Positions 32,094 to 43,603 of a stretch of 64,000 nt of DNA are shown in pieces (positions within the stretch are counted from its first letter, which is position 1; each line of letters opens with the position of its first letter). The stretch is taken from positions 113,553,501-113,617,500 of the forward strand of contig CM032231.1 in the NCBI GenBank assembly GCA_019009955.1, written 5' to 3'. The notes below the pieces were generated by a model, which was not told the origin of the DNA, ran no database searches, and was given only the letters and a program-made list of their open reading frames with translations. The stretch is from Riptortus pedestris. Its lineage: Eukaryota > Arthropoda > Insecta > Hemiptera > Alydidae. The position numbers and the translations under genes were made by a program.

Positions 32094-34999
32094 GATAGTT
32101 TCATGATAGCTTAGAAAATAATGTTAAAGGAAGTTGACTGAGATAAGCCATATTGATAATAGACAAAGAGTACTGATTTGGATTTCCACGAGGAAGCCGC
32201 TATTCCGCTGATCTTATCATTCTCAGAAGCTTGATAAGTTGTATACATAAAGCTTTCTCACTGCTGAGATGTTCAATTTTCAGGCCATCAGCATATATAA
32301 GTTTGATGTTTACGTCTGCCAATTGCCTTTTTATCTGTTTATACTTATAATGCCATATAAACTTAAATGGCATCACGGTATTTCGCTTGCTTGTAAAGCC
32401 GTTCTGTAAAAACGACCCCCCCCCCTCCCACACAATTCTCGTCTTCTGTAAAACTGTTATTCTCCACTGGCTGTTAACAAAATAATATTTCTAATAATGG
32501 ACAACGTATGGGGATAAAGTGATTGAAAATTTACGATGTTATAAACTTTTTTCTTCAATAACATCATTATATATATACGCATTTTGAAAGTAATGTGAGG
32601 TTTTAGTAATATTTGCAGGTGTACCAGAGTCTTTTAAACCTTTATTGAAACATTGGATATCGAGAACAAAGTCAATTTTTTTCCCATTTGTATTTATTGA
32701 TGTTTTCAGCTTCATATATCGTCCCAATTATTTCATATCTCGTATAGAATAAGAACTATTCTATTCATAAATACTCATTTATTCTCATCCCATCTTTACT
32801 ATGTGAGGTACTCGTAAATGGAAATATGTTCAATGTGACGTCTTCAATTTACACTTTACGGACTCGAAGACCGTACTCGATATTTAGTTCAAAAATAAAT
32901 ATCGTAATAAACGTGGAAAGCCATATTAAAATAAAATCCAAAACATATGATTGAAGTAGCTATTCAAATTAAATTTATTGCCTGACGAAGATGGACGCAT
33001 TTCCATCGAAAATTTGCAAACCAAAAAAAAAAAAAAATCAAACCACTGGATCAGATAGCCGAACTTCTCACAATGAAAATACTTCCCAGCGATGCAGCCT
33101 CAAAAATAGAAATATCGTATTGTTAAAGGATGAGCTTGTAAGAGAAAGAGGGGGGGGGTAAGTGGTGTAAAAAATATTTGAGTGCCTGAGCCACTGAATA
33201 CGCCTTGTCCTATTTAAATTTAACTTTCTGTTTACACCGGCTTCTTACTACAAGGATAGATAATAGATTATGAGCTAAAATTAGCTGCGTGATATGTGGG
33301 AAATATGCTTAGTTTATGCAGGACTCGACAGCTGGATGATGGGAGCTCATCGTGATATGTTTAATGTAAGGCCATTTCTAGCAATACGGACATATACTAC
33401 AGCGCAGAGCGCTTTCAGGGCAGGACACAAACTTCAGTTAGGTTCAAAACTATTTTCGCTGGAATCGAAATGTAACTAAGCTACAATGGACACCCCCTCC
33501 TAAAAAGACAATCTTGAAAATAATAAACAAGTGTACTGGAGAGAACAGTAATCATTTTAGTTCTCTACATGGATAAGATCAACTGAATTACTTAACAATT
33601 AAATTATTTTGATGGCATACCTGTCGGTGGAGACCGTGGTCACCTGCCAATTGATGGAGTACATTTGGCATGCTCTTTTCCATAGGAGAGTATGATTATC
33701 AACCCCGATAAAAGTTCTACTTAGTACAAATGGTAAGTGGAATTATCATAAACAGGGGCGGTGTTAATCTTTTATTTGATGTACTAAATTATTATTAAAT
33801 ATTAATTGTTTACTAAGGGTGTACTCCCTACTCTAAAAATCAATAAACTTCAACAAGTTACTCAGTTTAGTCAAACTAATGAATGCAGAACACTCTATCT
33901 CTCAATGCATAAAGAACAGGTTAAATTAAAATTCAATAGCCTATTACGTCCTTCTGCTGAGGGAAATTATCACCCTAGAACACTCCATTAACCTTTCCAG
34001 TCGATAACATAAAGTCTGTTATCGAGGAGGCTACTTAACTGGACTGTTATAGGTTGAACTAGATTGGGACTTCTAGTTCAATCAGACTATTGTCCATTGT
34101 GAAGCTAGGGTAAGTACACTTAGGTCTCCGGCTAACTTAAGTCTTCTCAAGTCGGTAGTTCTGTTAATAAAGGATAAGCCCTATAGTGCTTCCCTCTCGC
34201 TTAGTGCAAGCTAAGTATCCTTGCAAGTATCTCATAGAGAACTCTATGCTTGTCTAACAATCGTTACAGGCTTTGCTCAGTATCAGTGTCTTTAGTAAAT
34301 TCTAGAAAATGGCTCTTTAACTCTCTAAGTCATGTCTTTCTTAAAAATGATAATTCCTTGTTCGGTCTCAAAAAGAAGATCAGTATTTTTAAAATTTGGC
34401 GAGTCATACGTGTGAACGTTACGTCGTGTTCATAAAAAAATATGTTGAAGAAATAAACATTACAATAATTTAACATGATGATCGAAGGGCCACTTTTTAA
34501 CATTCATTATTTTCGTATGGCACTTGTCAAATGATTCTGGGATGATGTTTCCCATTGCTGAAATGAAAAAAATATTCTTAATAAATACACGAACATTGAA
34601 CATCAAATCACGAAGCATATAATGTTCACGATTTACAAAAACTTTTTGGGAGCCCATTTTTTTTATAGGCTATTTTCCGACGACATTCGCTAGAATTTTC
34701 AGTAATATATAAACCTAATACAGTGCCTACAATTATGAATGTTCTATTGGGAACTGGAATCTTAAAAAAAAAACAAAAAAAAAACGAAACAATTTTACTA
34801 GCATGAATTATTTTTATTAAATTAACACTTAAATTTATGTACGGTTGCAAAGATGAAACAAACCGATTTATTTATTTATTAGTATTCCACAACAACTGTG
34901 ATTGTTATGAGATAGATTGAGCTTAGTCGTCGATTACGTTATCACAATTATCACAATCAGCAACAGGATTTCTTGTTTTTATTTTTGGATGAAATTCTT
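32094..34999. other. Unassigned spacer (2.9 kb)
   Basis: The largest stretch without a recognised repeat. Near 32985-33040 CCTGACGAAGATGGACGC leads to an A run, resembling a retroelement tail. A faint HINE-like 3' end (GTGGGAAATATGCTTAGTTTATGC) lies at 33296-33320. Frames of 60-77 codons occur but carry no domain. Confidence 0.4.
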
Positions 35000-35215
35000 A
35001 AGCTTGCACATTTGCATGACGACTTAAGGCGTTGGTCTTAATAAACTTAGTAAACCTAGAGCCATGGCTTCGGATCCATTTAGTAACGAACTCGCTAAAT
35101 TAAATATTTAGTCCCATTCGGGGACGAAAAGAGGGTTACCTGTAGTAATGCAGTAGTAGTGTTGTGTTCAGTAGCACAAAGTGGACGTTAACAAATAACA
35201 ACAATAATAGGTTTT
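35000..35215 (+). mobile_element. Degenerate SINE
   Basis: Diverged plus-strand copy: CTTAAGGCGTTGGTCTTAATAA, AGTAAACCTAGAGCC, TTTAGTAACGAACTCGC, AGGGTTACCTGTAG and CACAAAGTGGACGTTAAC. The B box is mutated (GCTTCGGATCC). Confidence 0.6.
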
Positions 35216-36365
35216 CACTATAATGAAAGGTATGCCTGTAATTTTACTTCTAAATACGTTTATTGTATGGATTGTTTCACCTTTTTCTAAGATTAATTTT
35301 TTCGAAATATATAATTAAGAAATATTATAATTTTATTTATGAAAATATATCAGATAGAACCGGAAGCAGATATTAATGTGGACTACCTTAACTTTCCACG
35401 GTCGTGGGAAATTTTAGATATGTTAAAACTAGGTTGAAAACTGTGTGAACAACAGGTGGAATTAAAATCATATTATGAAAAGATGTTAACAGAACTTCCA
35501 AGCAGAACTTAAATCTAAGCTTTATCTAGGATTTATCAGGAGGATTTTCCCCGAACGATTGGAAACCAAAATTTCGCCATGATAATAGGATTTTCCGTAA
35601 TGTAAAAACATTTTTAATACGAAAAAAAAATCATTTTTATAACTAGGAATACATTTAAATTATACTATCACCTTTATATGGAAGACGGCTGTACAAAAAC
35701 TAATAATGTATAAGTAAATTTAGTGGAGTTTATGGGCAAATATTCGTTAATCAATGGACTAGATTTTTGGATACAATTCAAACCCATATGCATCTTCAGC
35801 AAACAAAAAAAAGGTAAATAATTTCAGTCAATACACTCTTGGTTAAGAACGTCACAAGTATAGTTCCTGTCAGCTGAAATTAACGTTTTTTAATTAAAGT
35901 AACTAAAAATGAAATTATAAACAAACGTTTAATTCTGGGAGATAATGGGAAAAATATGATTTAAATATTTTAGGGAATGGAAGAATGAGGAAGCAGACAC
36001 CAGGTATAAAATGCGGAGGATATGAAGTGACAAAGCTGGTCCTGGAACGCCTACTTGGCAATTAGCTAGTTTAATGGTGGACGCTAAGTAGAATTTAGCT
36101 GTTATGTAATTATATAATTAACTTTCTACATAAATTACACAGTCCTGTAAAGTTACTAATTACGTTCCCCGATTAATGTATTTGATTGAAATATCAACAG
36201 TTAATTTCTGCGCCCCCTTACCTGTTCGTTGTCTGTTTGTACAAGATGTCAAGGAATTCCATTGACGGTGTTATGTATTGACAGGTATAAATTTAGTTAT
36301 TTTTAGTTGAACAACGTGTTTAAAAATGATAATTTTTAATGTTGTCCTTAGATGATTTTATATGT
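35216..36365. other. Spacer with possible conserved noncoding sequence
   Basis: The 35990-36260 part is non-repetitive and contains several homeodomain-type TAATTA/TAATTG motifs plus a less AT-rich segment. The first 700 bp show nothing. A regulatory role is only a guess. Confidence 0.3.
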
Positions 36366-36472
36366 TAGGCTCAGGTTGGCCATGAGCGTTAAGGCGTTAC
36401 TCCCAATCCCTCTTGGTAAACCTAGAGTGGCGGGTTCGATTTCCACCTGGCCAATAGGAATCTATTTAGTAA
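36366..36472 (+). mobile_element. SINE 5' half (tRNA-like head)
   Basis: GGCTCAGGTTGGCCATGAGCG, GGTAAACCTAGAGTGGCGGG and the B box GGTTCGATTTCC, then AATAGGAATCTATTTAGTAAC. The 3' half is missing. This is the best match to a tRNA B box among the copies. Confidence 0.75.
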
Positions 36473-37445
36473 CCCATTAATTAGTACTTTGCGACATACA
36501 GACAACACAAAGGTTTTTACATATACCCTACGACTGTTCAACATTTAATCAAAATAGATCAAATTTCATAATGAACAAAATTTTAAAAGGGGGTAATTGA
36601 CCAGAACCACATCATATATTATTTAATAAATAAAGAGCTCATAAAGTTTATCAAAATTATTGATATGCATGTAACAAAAATACATTAGAATACAAAGTTG
36701 ATTTGGAGGAAAGGGAATTATTCAACATATTTTCCTTACATAGACTCGCAAATAAAATATCGGTTGAATTTAACTTTATTTAATTTTTTTTTCATTTCAT
36801 TTATTAATTTTATTTGTAATTATCTTACTTATTTCAATATTTTATTTTTATCATTTTATTTTATCTTTTTAATATATCATTCTATTTGTATTTAATTTTT
36901 ATTATTTTTTTTTATTATATTTGATTATATGGTTGCTTAACGTGTATATATTGTTAAAATGTATTTAAACATAATCATACATGTAATATTCAATGTGGCA
37001 ATGGAAAATGTATTCAAATAAATAACTATAGGGTTGCTATGAGGAGAAAAAGAAAGTAAACCATTAAATAAAATCCTTAGTTCTAACTTTATTAGAAAAG
37101 AGTGGAAATCTGTTGATGGCCCTTCACAATTAGTCATAACAGATGTTAATAAATAACATTTTATATGGTAATACTTTTGCTAAACCACTCGAGCCGGGTA
37201 GATAACTGTGTAAAAGCTTCTGGTAGCAATGAGTAATGGCTCCATGATAGATGAACATTTCAACAGGTAACTCGGGATGACATCACTCCCAGGAGGTTAC
37301 AAATTGCGGTTATGTATATCAGTTTGTGCAATATCATCGGCAGTTTTTAAACATCTATACATTTTTGGGACATCACACATGATTTTACTTTTATCTTGTA
37401 TCAAATAGGCTTTCATTTCTTGCGAACCATCCATTTCCTATAGAA
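36473..37445. other. Unassigned spacer
   Basis: Very AT-rich, with a T-rich run near 36770-36920 that produces a spurious Phe/Ile-rich frame. No element recognised. Confidence 0.4.
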
Positions 37446-37532
37446 AGGAACCATCCACCCCTGGTTAGAAAAGGGTGGTAACCTAAATAACCCGTCCCGA
37501 TAGCCTAGTAGCATAAAATGAACGTAAAAAAA
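37446..37532 (+). mobile_element. SINE 3' fragment
   Basis: CCACCCCTGGTTAGAAAAGG, GTGGTAACCTAAATAACCCG and AGCATAAAATGAACGTAAA correspond to the SINE 3' half. It is joined directly to the next HINE-like copy. Confidence 0.7.
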
Positions 37533-37539
37533 CCACTCG

Positions 37540-37952
37540 ATAATTAAACGTTTTATGTACAAATAAAGATCAAGTTCGTTAATGGTTGAAATCCGACCAG
37601 TTGGAGGGGGGGGGGGGTTAGAGGGGGATTTTTGAAAATTCGAAATATCTCCGATACTATACATCGGATCGAAAAATAGTATAGAACCACTCTTATTGCA
37701 AATTAAATTTACTATAAATATTGTTGTATACTTTTATTCTCCATCTTGAATTTTAACCGAGACGTTTGCATTTTTATTAAGTGAGTGCGCAAAAAGGACG
37801 AGATGAGATCAGGTAACTTCGGTTCTATTCGTCAGTTTCCGGGAAAGCTAGTTCGGCCGTTACCGTAACTGTTTGGCTCTCGTGAAATTTAATTCGTGAA
37901 ACTTCAAGTGGGAAATCTGCTTAGTTTACGCAACCCCTGTGTGACGGACTTT
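37540..37952 (+). mobile_element. HINE-like element, module C, 5'-truncated
   Basis: Begins at AATTAAACGTTTTATGTAC in the core and has a long G run (37604-37617). Module C follows (GAGATGAGATCAGGTAAC; AGCTAGTTCGGCCG). It ends CGCAACCCCTGTGTGACGGAC, with the hairpin weakened by two changes. Confidence 0.8.
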
Positions 37953-37959
37953 ATTTTAG

Positions 37960-38790
37960 GTTGGCTGAACACTTAGGAGATCTTTAGCCGCCATTCCTAG
38001 CCTCCTCCACCTCTGCCTAATGGCAATGGCTTCTCAGCCAACTGAGTGAAACTCCATTTTGTACTTCTTTATTCTGTCAACCCATCTCATCTTCGGTCTC
38101 CCTCGTGCACGGGTACCAACCACGGTCGCATTCATTGTGTTGTGTCGGGCGACGGTAGGGTTGTTTCTTGCTATATTGTACCAACCATTGTCATCTCTTA
38201 GCTTTCATACCATGCGAAATTAAGTGTCGCGTTTCAGGTATAATCTACGCTATGGTCTTCCTTCTCCAAAGTCCTAAGTCACCACCCCACTTTGGGCTTC
38301 TTACGTCTCTGGTAACCTTGCGCTGTAACCTTTCAGCCTTTGTTTCCAGGATACCCGTCAACGCCTATGTCTCACATCCATACCTATGTACGGGTTTGAT
38401 AATGCAATTATAGACCCTTAGTTACAAGAGATTTTCCTTGATATAAAAACTCGGGAAACCAAGAAGATTGCGAGGTTGGCACTAGTTACCCATCGGTCGA
38501 TTTCAGTAAACTGGTCGTTGATAGAAGTTACTGTAGTTCCTAGGTATTGAAGCTTTCTGCTTTTGGAAAGAAAAGGTCCTCTGTATTCAAGATACTTTTG
38601 AGAAGTAGATTACGGCTCACTTACCGAATACTTATTTCATCATGGTTCATTTACAAGCCTTCTTCTTTTGCCGCTGATATCAACGAACCGGCGAGAGACA
38701 ACTTCTTGCTCCCGAGAATAGCTGCATCATCTGAATTTGTGCATTTAGCCCATACGTACAAAATAAGTGAATATATCGATTTGAAGGAGC
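37960..38790 (-). pseudogene. Non-LTR reverse transcriptase fragment with DD motif
   Basis: On the minus strand several frames give pieces of a reverse transcriptase, in order. First is SDDAAILGSKK, where the catalytic Asp-Asp is kept but the preceding residues of the motif are altered. Next are SLISAAKEEGL, SINDQFTEIDRWVTSANLA and VYNCIIKPVHRYGCET (a stop replaces the usual Trp), followed by a Glu/Lys/Arg-rich segment. Last is GTRARGRPKMRWVDRIKK. This order is normal for the palm-to-thumb and C-terminal region of RTE/CR1-like elements. At least three frameshifts and several stops show it is dead. A plus-strand frame at 38547-38888 is an antisense shadow. Confidence 0.75.
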
Positions 38791-38845
38791 ATTTGCATTG
38801 GTTAAAGGGCATAGGAGGAGAGACCTGTGTGCATATATATATATA

Positions 38846-39958
38846 TTTACTAGCCAAGGTACCCGGCTTCGCTCGGGTAATAATTTGAGGCCGTTGGGTG
38901 ACTTATGGAAAACAATTTTTAGATTTGATGAATAAAATGAAAATAAGTCTCTAATCATTCCATCTCCACTGTTTGACACTCCGTGAGTAATTCAAATCAT
39001 AATCATGGATAGCATTTATTATAATTAAATATCATCTATAATGTACGTATTTTGTATATACAATCTAGCTAATATACCCGGCGATGCCAGGGAAATCCTC
39101 GTTCACTGACTAATGATGGCATTTTTCATAGAAAATCGTTGAAAAACCAATGGGGATCGGAATATCGCAATTTTTCATTTCAGGCCTCCCTTATAACCCC
39201 TTCTCCCGTTTGGGCCTAAAAATTTTAATATATCTTATAATCATGGAGGAACTAATGCTAATTCACATTCCGAGTTTTGTTAAGTTCTGTTCAATCGTTA
39301 GTGTACAACAAAATTGTTGGCTCCCGCTCTAGTTTTTATTGTATATCTCGTTGTTATACGACGATAGTTTATATAAAAAAAAGTTACTTTAAATAACACA
39401 ATAAACAACTTGTGTCATGTGCTTATTTGCAGAAAAACCAATAGAAAACGAAATACCGCTATTTTTAATTTCAGGCCTACCTTACAACCCCACTCCTGTC
39501 CGTCCCTAGAAATGTTAGTATGGCTTATTATAATGAAGGCATTAGTGCTAATACACATACCGAGTTTTATTTAGTTCGGTTGAGTCTTTTGTGGCAAATA
39601 AAATTGTTGACTCCCGCTATAATTTTTAGCGTATAACTCATTTATACTTAGGTATACAACAAAAGTGTATATAACCAAAGTTACTCTAAATAACAAACTA
39701 AACAACTTTTGTTATGTGCATACTTGCCAAAAAAGCAATAGGAATCGAAATATCGGTATTTTTAATTTCAGGCCTTATTTATAACCCCCACTCCTGTTCG
39801 TCTCAAAGAATATTCACATAGCCTAAAGTCTAAGTTGGGTTAGTAATAATACACAACCAAGTTTCATAAAATTCGGTTCTGCCGTTTATGCGTTCAGCAC
39901 TTTTGTCTCATAACAATGTGTGTGTGTGTGTTCGAGCGAAGCCGGGTATCTGAGCTAG

Positions 39959-39962
<4 letters not shown>
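38846..39962 (+). mobile_element. Inverted-end element carrying tandem 295-bp units
   Basis: The left end TTTACTAGCCAAGGTACCCG plus GCTTCGCTCG is mirrored at the right end (CGAGCGAAGCCGGGTA...CTAGTAAA), giving ~30-bp terminal inverted repeats next to TA tracts on both sides. A second left-end-like motif (CTAGCTAATATACCCGGCG) sits at about 39067. Between 39129 and 39930 there are nearly three tandem units; TTTCAGGCC recurs at about 39178, 39469 and 39766. No protein-coding content. This may be a non-autonomous DNA element or a structured satellite-like element. Confidence 0.7.
39129..39930 (+). repeat. Tandem ~295-bp repeat units
   Basis: Nearly three units, each with GAAATAcCG-type sequence, TTTCAGGCC, TATAACCCC, GAGTTTT, AAATTGTTG-CTCCCGCT and AGTTACT-TAAATAACA. 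The same unit occurs in reverse at 29560-30240. Divergence between units suggests an old expansion. Confidence 0.8.

Positions 39963-40043
<81 letters not shown>
39962..40043. repeat. (TA)n(GA)n microsatellite
   Basis: About 53 bp of TA followed directly by about 30 bp of GA, adjoining the right end of the inverted-end element. The minus strand reads as spurious Ser-Leu and Tyr-Ile repeats. Confidence 0.95.
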
Positions 40044-40047
<4 letters not shown>

Positions 40048-40894
40048 GAGGAGGAGATGGGTATATTAAGAGTGGATTTTGCCTTTTTATTTCTGTAATT
40101 ATTCAAATGGATGCGGTATAAGGGTTCTTTACTGGTTTTAGTATTGGCGAATTAAATACCTATCTCTTTTATTTTTTTAAATATTCATGAAAACTCCGGA
40201 CCGAATATGGAAAGAAAGAAAAAAAGGGGTAGGGGAAACGTTTATCCATTGAAACAGTGGAAAAGAAATGTTTCATTGTATAAGATCAATTTTTGTATTC
40301 TTATCTCAGTAAATTTCCTCTCTATGTGAGTTTATTCTTGATGTGATGATCCTGGCCTAAATATTTGTATAGGCATATCACGCGAACACATCACCATATA
40401 ACTATAACAGTCAGTCAGATCAATATTTAAATTATCTGCTTGTCACGTGACATTCTGACGTCAGACTGCTTGCATTATGCACGAGTTCTCAGATCGCATG
40501 TACACCATATGAGGATGTTCATTGGACCAGTGATAATTATTTAATTCTGTACTGTTCAATCTGTTGAAAAGGAGTCAGTCCATTTTAATAAGTGATATGT
40601 GAATCTGCAAGACTAATCGTTAACCATGTTAATAATAGTTATAATTAAATTTGATATAGGCATAATTAGTATTATAAATTATGACTTTACATTTACCACT
40701 TCTGGACTTTTAGGTGGAAGATTTAATGGCAACATTAATTTAGTAAATAAAATGGTGACCATAAAACAGGGTATTTCAAATAGTGTTATATCATAGTAGT
40801 ATAATTTATGGAGTATATTATATAGTGCGTAACGTAGATTCAGATTCATTCATAAAACTGGAATACACATAAACCACATTAGATGAATAATTCG
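40044..40894. other. Unassigned spacer
   Basis: No recognised element or gene. One segment near 40430-40520 is slightly less AT-rich. Confidence 0.4.
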
Positions 40895-41387
40895 AAAAGT
40901 CCGTCACGCAGGGGCTGCGTAAACTAAGTAGATTTCCCACGTGAAGTTTTACAATATAGAAATCTGACCAATAACAAGTGTAGTAGTAAGGGATCTCGCT
41001 TATTCTTATTCACGAGGGATGAATAGTTACGAAAACGGCCGCCAGAGCTCTCTTCGGAAAGTACCGAACAGCTGACTCCTGCCGACCACGCACAGAATAC
41101 AAATGCAAATATCTCGGTTAATATTCAAGATACAGAATAATTGAATAGAACAATATTTATAGTAAATTTAATTTGCAATAAGATTGATTTTATACAGTTG
41201 TTCGAGCCGACGCATAATAACGGAGATATTTCGAATTTTCAAAATTCCCCCCTCTAAAACCCCCTCCCACTGGTCCGATTTCAACCATTAATGAACTTGA
41301 TCTTCCTTTTTACATACAACGATTAAATTCCGAGTTTGGTAACGATCAAACAAAAATTGCGACCGCTAGAGCGGTAACAGACAAATA
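40895..41387 (-). mobile_element. HINE-like element, module A, 3' side
   Basis: Minus-strand copy from AAAAGTCCGTC through module A (CTTATTCACGAGGGATG; GGCCGCCAGAGCTC) and core to GCGGTAACAGACAAATA. It stops exactly where the TA tract would begin; a 27-bp segment also found at 39031 follows instead. Confidence 0.85.
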
Positions 41388-41391
41388 AACT

Positions 41392-41418
41392 ATCATCTAT
41401 AATGTACGTATTTTGTAT
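41392..41418 (+). repeat. 27-bp exact duplicate of 39031-39057
   Basis: ATCATCTATAATGTACG followed by TATTTTGTAT is identical at both places. At 39 kb it lies between the two left-end motifs of the inverted-end element. Here it replaces the TA tract of a HINE-like copy. Confidence 0.8.
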
Positions 41419-41602
41419 TCATTTTTTTGTAGTTTAAATATTAAGCAAGTAATTCGCATTTTCTTCTTTTCAACTGTCATTAAATGTAAACATCTATTCA
41501 TCAAACTGTTACTTAGCTTTAGAAAATTTATAGAAATCACTAACTTGTCATAACAGCACGTGGGAAATCAGTTTAGTTAACGCAGCCCCTGCGTGATGGA
41601 CT
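41419..41602 (+). mobile_element. HINE-like 3' end, module B
   Basis: AGTTTAAATATTAAGCAAG, TTAAATGTAAACATCTATTC, GCACGTGGGAAATCAG and GTTAACGCAGCCCC-TGCGTGATGGACTT. It faces away from the preceding minus-strand copy, so two 3' ends point outward around the 27-bp duplicate. Confidence 0.65.
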
Positions 41603-43018
41603 TGACTTATACTTAAACATTATTTATATAAAATATTATCGTTATGTGAATGAAAATACATATTTAACGCTTCAAATGGAGGAGGGGTTTGGTTATTAAT
41701 GTTACGCATGTGTTTTTATACACATATAAATGAATATATAACACATATGTAGCAATACACAATTAGTCATATTCCATATGATTTTTCTAAGCATTTTCAA
41801 ATTATTCATCTAATGTGCATTACGTGTATTCTATTTTTATGAATGAATCTGGATCTACGGGTAGTAGTAAGCAGAGCTGCTTGGAAGGTGGGTTGATTTA
41901 TTTAGTTGTTAATATTCTAATCTAGATATGTTTCGGGGTGTTATTGTATCAATAAATCCCATAGGAGTTATATATTCCCACTGTAGATATTTATCTATCA
42001 TATGCAATAATTAAAGGATTTGATTTAATAAATTCACTAAGTTCCATATATATATATATATTTAAATAAGACTTTGGACGATTCAAAATTACGAATTAAT
42101 GCGCCTGCAATATCGCTTAAGACACAAGTGTTATGACAGGTAAACTCAACAAATACTGTGTTGGGATCAATATTTAATTTTTAACACTTAGAAAGGATAA
42201 AATTACCTTTTTTTTTTTCTAACATTACCCATCATTCTGTGCCTCTATACGAACATATATGATCTTTTTTATTTTGGCCAAAATTAAATAGAATTTAGTT
42301 TAAAAAAAAGGAAATTTACAGTAGAAGGGTTTCTTTCAAAGTGCTGTCTGGTCTGATTTAAGAAATCTCACCAACATATTTACGATTATGAAAATGTAAT
42401 ATTGTTTTGATTAAAGTCCATTACAAATGATTCCTCAGGGAAATGTTTCCTAAACCATTTCAACCCCTTGATTTTTATTTTAATTAATTATTGCTTAGGA
42501 AAATAATTTTAGTATGTAGATTATAGACGAAGGGCGATTTATAGGACCGTGAATATTCTTAACTCTATGAACCATGTGAACATGATGACTCTTGCATAAT
42601 GGTTCTAGGGAATGACTTACTTGCAAATTTAGTTGGCGGGCAGACTTGCTGCATGTTGTATCCGACAAGACTAAGTTGCAAACTAGCGCTGCCAGTCCTG
42701 CCAACGTGAGCAGCCTAAAGGGCTTAATTTACCCAATGTCCTGGGAATAAGGCCTTAATTAGTGCCCCTAGCAAGTTTGTAATCAACATGCTTAAGGAAA
42801 CACACCAAACAAAATAATAAATTTCCCACTTTCTTACTTCAATTTAAATTTAAGCATATATAAAAAGCGTTGTTTAAGATTCATTTTTTCATAATTAAAG
42901 GTACTGTAATTACTATGCGCTCCCCTCTAAATTTATTTCAAATGCGAAGGTGTACTTCAGCCATAACAAACTCAGACTTAATTTATTTTCTTAAAAATTA
43001 AAATAAAGCTCGGCCATT
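41603..43018. other. Spacer with a GC-richer block
   Basis: Mostly AT-rich and unassigned. From about 42610 to 42790 lies a non-repetitive block (GGCGGGCAGACTTGC; AGCGCTGCCAGTCCTG; GGCCTTAATTAGTGCCCC) that could be a conserved noncoding element. A short minus-strand frame covers it without a recognisable domain. Confidence 0.35.
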
Positions 43019-43603
43019 AGCAGATTTCCCTTAAGGAAAACCGGCTATTGAGTATGTACTCATGAGGCGATTTTCGAAATATTTCTTCAAATGTCTATCG
43101 ATCCTTCCAGTAGTTGATGGAAATGAGGTCCGTTCCAAATTATATATACATATTTGTCTATTACCCGTCTAGCGGTCGCAATTTTAACTTATTCGATACA
43201 AAACTCGATATGTAAAAATAAAGATCAATTCGTTATTGGCTATATCTCATCAGTAGCGGAGGGAGGGGGGGGGGCTAAAGGCGAGGAATTTCAAAAATTC
43301 ATAATATCTCTCGTTATTATGCGACAGATCGAAAAAATGTGCAAAGTCAATCTTATTGCAAATATAATGTTCTATAAATGTTATTACGTACATTTTTTCA
43401 TGTTGATTATAAACCGAGATATTTACATTTTTTTTTTTTTTTACTTTTCGATTTCCTGTAAACCCCCACTACTCATCATGTCATATTAACAAAGCAGTTA
43501 TATCATGAAGCACTTTCTTTGAAGCCTAAATACCAAATGTTGTTCCCATAGAACTTTTACTTTTCTTTAGATAAATACAAATACCAGGCGCGCTCGGGAA
43601 ATC
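43019..43603 (+). mobile_element. HINE-like element, module B, lacking its 3' hairpin
   Basis: The 5' palindrome (AGCAGATTTCCCTTAAGG) and leader are good. The TA tract is tiny (43142-43151). G-run core and B-type module are present. The copy stops at CGCGCTCGGGAAATCTGC, just before the hairpin. Loss of the last ~30 bp suggests 3' truncation. Confidence 0.8.

Noticed and set aside
32985..33040. Penelope-like element 3' end (CCTGACGAAGATGG...CGAAAA then an A run; similar at 30270-30330)
   Set aside because: Only a short resemblance with no reverse transcriptase or GIY-YIG sequence nearby, so I do not call an element.
37960..38480. A host gene exon, from its higher GC content
   Set aside because: The minus strand gives ordered reverse transcriptase C-terminal motifs (CIIKPVHRYGCET; RGRPKMRWVD) with stops and frameshifts, so it is a retrotransposon relic.
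38547..38888. 113-codon plus-strand frame
   Set aside because: It is antisense to a reverse transcriptase fragment with a recognisable DD motif on the minus strand.
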